Of a stretch of DNA of 31,709 nt, positions 29,150 to 31,709 are shown in pieces; the first letter of the stretch is position 1, and every line of letters begins with the position of its first letter. Below the pieces are notes generated by a model. It was not told the origin of the DNA. It made no database searches and was given only the letters and a program-made list of their open reading frames with translations. Both the position numbers and the translations under genes were made by a program. Origin of the DNA: JBCLLP01 sp039738635 (GTDB lineage Bacteria; Patescibacteriota; Saccharimonadia; CAILAD01; BJGX01); NCBI GenBank assembly GCA_039738635.1, contig JBCLLN010000009.1:1-31709 (forward strand), read 5' to 3'.

Positions 29150-29980
29150 TCATTTAGCCCATATAACGAAGGTCAAAATCTCCTCACCTCTTCCAAGATC
29201 GCGTTTATAGACCGAGGTTTTGCCATTGCTGTCTTTCTGGATGGATTTACCCCAGCTGGTAACATCGGCTCCAGTAACGGTCTGGCCACTGCCGAGGACT
29301 TTCTGACCAAGCGTCGTGATGGTATCGAGGTGGGCATAGATCGTCTGAAGTTGATCGTAATCGTGCGTATTCGGGTTTAAGTTCGGTGGCGGACCACTCG
29401 GATTATTTGTGTAGTCCTGGCATGTGCCAAGATTTGCGTTGCTAAAGTTTACATCTTGGTGGTCAAGCCCGAGGGTGTGACCGATTTCCTGGCACATCAC
29501 TAAGCTCCGCCAGGCTGGCGTGTTGTATTTGGCGGTGTTAAAGTAGGTGTCATTCACCCTAACCGTACCCTGGGTAATATGCTTTCCGCTTATCCAGATT
29601 GAAGCCACGCCTAACCAGCCGTTATTGCCGTAGGCGCTGTTACATACCTCGACGCGGCCGCTCTTGGGCTGGCAGTTTCTAGGATTTGAACTGCCCGTCC
29701 CCACCGTGGTGTCCAAAACGACTGACTTGGTCCAGTCGGCAGAAGCTGTCCTAAGATAGGAATCCCAGGCCGTTCCAACATTATCACCGAGCCTCACGGT
29801 GAACGGATTAGTGGTGCGTGCCCAGTGGTAACCACCCCAGGAGTGCCCGGCATAAGCGACCAGGGCAAAGGCGAAGGCACCAGACACAACCAAGGAAATC
29901 ACAATAATCAGTGTTTTACGATGCAATATCAAACCCTTAATATGTTTAGTACGAGCTTTGCTTTTCTTAGGAATACTCAT
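29150..29980 (-). CDS. Exported matrixin-like metallopeptidase with QExxH motif
   Basis: The 276-residue protein has a basic N-terminus, a signal/anchor helix at about residues 23-45 (TLIIVISLVVSGAFAFALVA) and a catalytic-type domain. The motif is CQEIGHTLGLDHQD at 163-176: Glu165, His168 and His174 fit HExxHxxGxxH, but the first His is Gln164. A downstream GTCQDYTNNPSG and HDYDQLQTIYAHLD follow. I recall actinobacterial and Saccharibacterial relatives with the same QExGH variant, so it may be a family trait rather than damage. Six cysteines suggest disulfides. G+C is above the window average. The -10 TATAAT lies 8 nt before the ATG. Confidence 0.8.
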   Translation of the reverse strand: MSIPKKSKARTKHIKGLILHRKTLIIVISLVVSGAFAFALVAYAGHSWGGYHWARTTNPFTVRLGDNVGTAWDSYLRTASADWTKSVVLDTTVGTGSSNPRNCQPKSGRVEVCNSAYGNNGWLGVASIWISGKHITQGTVRVNDTYFNTAKYNTPAWRSLVMCQEIGHTLGLDHQDVNFSNANLGTCQDYTNNPSGPPPNLNPNTHDYDQLQTIYAHLDTITTLGQKVLGSGQTVTGADVTSWGKSIQKDSNGKTSVYKRDLGRGEEILTFVIWAK

Positions 29981-30045
29981 GATAATTAATTATAACACAT
30001 AAATCAATGTAAGTTATGCTTTTTTATTTATTATTATATTTTTTA

Positions 30046-30086
30046 TGGCGATATGGGCTACTTCTTGGGGCTCGAGCCAGTCTAGT
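30046..30086. repeat. Family A repeat, outlying copy
   Basis: GGCGATATGGGCTAC, TTCTTGGGGCTCGAG. It lies upstream of the 29980 gene's promoter, in the same position as copy 1 relative to the 1944 gene. Confidence 0.65.
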
Positions 30087-30153
30087 GCCGTTTTTAGGAA
30101 ATAGTGGCTCGTGATCAAAATATAGATTTCCCTCTGAGACTTGCCTAAATAGA

Positions 30154-30178
30154 AATGCCCACGATTATCGTGGGCATT
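30154..30178 (-). terminator. Terminator-like hairpin after 30186-30401
   Basis: AATGCCCACGAT/ATCGTGGGCATT around one central base, followed on the minus strand by TTCTATTT, a weak T tract. Confidence 0.65.
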
Positions 30179-30185
30179 AAATTTA

Positions 30186-30401
30186 CTAGGGTGCGCTTGA
30201 TATAGATACTGGCCTGGATGCATCAAAAGATGCTTTGAGCTCCCAATAAGGAATATGGTATTTTTCTGCAAAACTAAGGACTACAGCGCTCTCATTACTA
30301 AGAGCAAAACGATTGCCATGCTCGTCAATAAATACCATTGCATCATACTGCATAAAAAACACATCCCAGCGCTGAACATCACGCTCAATAATGAATTTCA
30401 T
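30186..30401 (-). CDS. Hypothetical 71-residue protein
   Basis: The start at 30401 (MKFIIERDVQRWDVFFMQYD) is chosen because AGGAGG lies 8-9 nt upstream; the longer frame to 30467 runs through the promoter. The protein is compact, with FIDEHGNRFALSNESAVVL in the middle and AEKYHIPYWELKASFD near the end. It is monocistronic with a good promoter and terminator. No family is recognised. Confidence 0.7.
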   Translation of the reverse strand: MKFIIERDVQRWDVFFMQYDAMVFIDEHGNRFALSNESAVVLSFAEKYHIPYWELKASFDASRPVSISSAP

Positions 30402-30438
30402 GCTTGTGCCTCCTAGATGTGAACTAGAACAGTACACT

Positions 30439-30467
30439 ACTATAGCGCAAGAGCTTAAAATAGTCAA
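30439..30467 (-). promoter_or_regulatory. Sigma-70 type promoter for 30401
   Basis: -35 TTGACT (30462-30467), 17-bp spacer, -10 TATAGT (30439-30444). Confidence 0.8.
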
Positions 30468-30512
30468 TGCAATGACGCTCTTATCCCTTTTGGACCTCTA
30501 TAATGGGGCTGC

Positions 30513-30701
30513 TCAATATTGACTCTTTGACTCCTCTGCAGCCTCACTTGCTGCTTCGGCTTTTTCTTCTGCATCTACTCTTGCCTCTTCAGCAGCAGCA
30601 AGCTCTTCCTCGGCTGTATCTGCTGCCGTATCAAGATTGTCAGCCTGAATCCTTAACTCCTTAGCTTGATATCTTAGATCGTCCGGTTTTTCATATGCCA
30701 T
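30513..30701 (-). CDS. Acidic Ala/Glu-rich coiled-coil protein
   Basis: The 62-residue protein is almost entirely one helix: Ala and Glu make up about half of it (AADTAEEELAAAEEARVDAE), with heptad-like spacing. AGGAGG lies 7 nt before the ATG and an extended -10 (TGGTATAAT) lies upstream (30741-30749). It has no membrane or binding motif; small acidic coiled-coil proteins of this sort can be chaperone-like or DNA-mimic proteins, but the role is not known. Confidence 0.7.
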   Translation of the reverse strand: MAYEKPDDLRYQAKELRIQADNLDTAADTAEEELAAAEEARVDAEEKAEAASEAAEESKSQY

Positions 30702-30740
30702 ATTTTCCTCCTAAATTACATTAAGTTATATTATTCTTTT

Positions 30741-30749
30741 ATTATACCA
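30741..30749 (-). promoter_or_regulatory. Extended -10 promoter for 30701
   Basis: TGGTATAAT on the minus strand, about 40 bp before the ATG; no clear -35. Confidence 0.6.
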
Positions 30750-30880
30750 CTAACTACCAAGATTTATGGCATAAACTGTAGCTTGATGGCTAGCATAGAC
30801 CTAAGCTGGGGTAAGTAAAATATCGTATAAGACTGTCATGTCAGGAACAGTCATAAGCCACGAGTAGGTGTATATAAGGA

Positions 30881-30909
30881 TTGTGAATAATTACAAATTT
30901 TGGTATAAT
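30881..30909 (+). promoter_or_regulatory. Sigma-70 type promoter for 30958
   Basis: -35 TTGTGA (30881-30886), 17-bp spacer, extended -10 TGGTATAAT ending at 30909. Confidence 0.8.
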
Positions 30910-30957
30910 CTGCGCAAACAAATCGTACCTACCACTAGCAGAAAGGGGTAAAACTCC

Positions 30958-31356
30958 ATGTATAAACATCAGAGGTCACTACCAGACACCCACACAAAAC
31001 GGCTAGCATTCGTTAGGGTCATCATAGCTGACGCCCTAAATAAAGAAGCTCAGCGATTCATAAAGAGCTTCGCAAAGGCAATTTACCCCTGGTTTATAGA
31101 GCTTCGTGCAGCGCGTGAAGCACTACTGCTTGGGGATAGCAAAGAGCTTGAGTTCCGCGAGCAAGCCAGCGGTGAGCAATCTGCTTTTATTCTTACCGAG
31201 TGGCACAACAGAACGGACCCTCAAAAGGTTCGATCCCTAGGTCATCTTGTGGCACTCTTTGCTTCAAAAAATTCTGGCGAGGAACTAACTCAGATTCTTG
31301 CCGAAATTGCTAGTGAACGGCTGGTGAGCCAAGATTGCTGTTGCCAGCCCGCATAA
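30958..31356 (+). CDS. Hypothetical helical protein with C-terminal CCC
   Basis: The 132-residue soluble protein is mostly helical (KEAQRFIKSFAKAIYPWFIE; RSLGHLVALFASKNS) and ends with SQDCCCQPA, a triple-cysteine tail that could bind metal or be modified. AAAGGGG lies about 10 nt before the ATG. It is monocistronic, between a clear promoter and a clear terminator. No domain is recognised. Confidence 0.7.
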   Translation: MYKHQRSLPDTHTKRLAFVRVIIADALNKEAQRFIKSFAKAIYPWFIELRAAREALLLGDSKELEFREQASGEQSAFILTEWHNRTDPQKVRSLGHLVALFASKNSGEELTQILAEIASERLVSQDCCCQPA

Positions 31357-31391
31357 CTAGCCAAGGGGGCAAAGTGTACCATTGTTATTAG

Positions 31392-31426
31392 GGGCCAGGT
31401 GTGACTATTTCATACCTGGCCCTTTT
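31392..31426 (+). terminator. Intrinsic terminator of 30958-31356
   Basis: GGGCCAGGT/ACCTGGCCC stem (31392-31400 with 31414-31422) followed by TTTT. Confidence 0.85.
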
Positions 31427-31440
31427 AAATTACAAGTGAA

Positions 31441-31473
31441 AGCCCCACCCCTTGTAAAATAAGGGGTGGGGCT
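31441..31473 (-). terminator. Hairpin after the last gene
   Basis: 13-bp stem AGCCCCACCCCTT/AAGGGGTGGGGCT (31441-31453 with 31461-31473), just after the minus-strand stop at 31483. The T tract is weak. Confidence 0.7.
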
Positions 31474-31482
31474 AGGGTGCCC

Positions 31483-31709
31483 TTATGAAGGCTGGAAAAT
31501 AAGCGGCCTGACTCCGTGATAGAAGCCATCATAGCTTGATACGGAGGTCTTGACCTCGAACAGCTGAGCCAGAAATTGCCCCACACAGCAAGTGAAATTC
31601 CCGTAGGCATCTTCCTCGTCAAGGAAGCTACAGCCATTGTGGGGCTCGTAAGCTATCGAGCATACCTCCTCTGACTTTATGCCATATTTCGGCAGTAGCA
31701 CTTCGCGGA
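31483..31709 (-). CDS. Hypothetical protein, 5' end probably outside window
   Basis: The frame is open to the window edge; the first possible start inside it is a GTG at 31701, giving 72 residues. The product has several cysteines (EEVCSIAYEPHNGCSFL; GNFTCCVGQFLAQLFE). The strong hairpin downstream supports this frame over the overlapping one. No family is recognised. Confidence 0.55.
   Translation of the reverse strand, partial: REVLLPKYGIKSEEVCSIAYEPHNGCSFLDEEDAYGNFTCCVGQFLAQLFEVKTSVSSYDGFYHGVRPLIFQPS

Noticed and set aside
31425..31637. 70-codon minus-strand frame overlapping the last gene
   Set aside because: It runs through the terminator-like hairpin at 31441-31473; the other frame stops just before it and has a more natural composition.
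1..31709. CRISPR array or cas genes
   Set aside because: No regularly spaced identical repeats with unique spacers; the only dispersed repeats are separated by whole genes and are degenerate.

Overview
The window looks like accessory (defence and cassette) DNA of an AT-rich, ultra-small bacterium, most likely Patescibacteria/CPR and probably a Saccharibacteria-type lineage. The reasons are very short intergenic regions, many tiny proteins, many starts with no room for a Shine-Dalgarno sequence directly behind a -10 box, and a secreted QExxH metallopeptidase-like protein of a kind I associate with Saccharibacteria and Actinobacteria. TGA is used as a normal stop (for example in the ATGA overlaps of the hsd genes), so this is not a lineage that recodes UGA. 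The taxonomic call is inference. No rRNA, tRNA, CRISPR array, integrase or transposase was found.

Layout. 1-2897: minus-strand membrane and surface genes, including a tandem gene duplication and a gene with an in-frame hexanucleotide repeat. 3142-4138: plus-strand TrpR-like regulator with an operator over its own promoter, then a LOG/SLOG-like protein. 4160-13310: an array of mostly single-gene, minus-strand cassettes separated by about a dozen copies of a degenerate 45-55 bp repeat (family A). The cargo includes a methyltransferase, a dehydrogenase-like protein, a zincin-like protein, a cluster of five tiny genes, a zinc-ribbon gene behind a SAM-I-like riboswitch, a deaminase, a DUF262/DUF1524 (GmrSD-type) nuclease and a UDG-like protein. 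13320-27308: a defence island with a complete type I restriction-modification operon (hsdM-hsdS-hsdR), a five-gene operon around a GHKL ATPase, a LexA-cytosine methyltransferase fusion facing a probable restriction endonuclease, a Bro-N protein and an NYN nuclease. 27450-31709: exported and membrane proteins with visibly higher G+C, a metallopeptidase-like protein, and small well-punctuated genes.

How it works together. Two promoter architectures recur. In five cassette genes the repeat is followed by a -10 box exactly 6 nt before ATG, implying leaderless mRNAs. In four defence units (hsdMSR, the endonuclease gene, Bro-N, NYN) a nearly identical promoter (family B) has its -10 exactly 7 nt before the ATG of a tiny leader ORF, which begins Met-Ser-Asp-Ile-Lys in three cases and ends at or near the start of the defence gene. 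This suggests one shared regulon controlled by translational coupling. Two short plus-strand RNAs with their own promoters and terminators lie beside two of these units. The LexA-methyltransferase fusion keeps the cleavage site, the Ser/Lys dyad and the methyltransferase motifs, and would tie DNA methylation to DNA damage. These are the best candidates for undescribed biology here.
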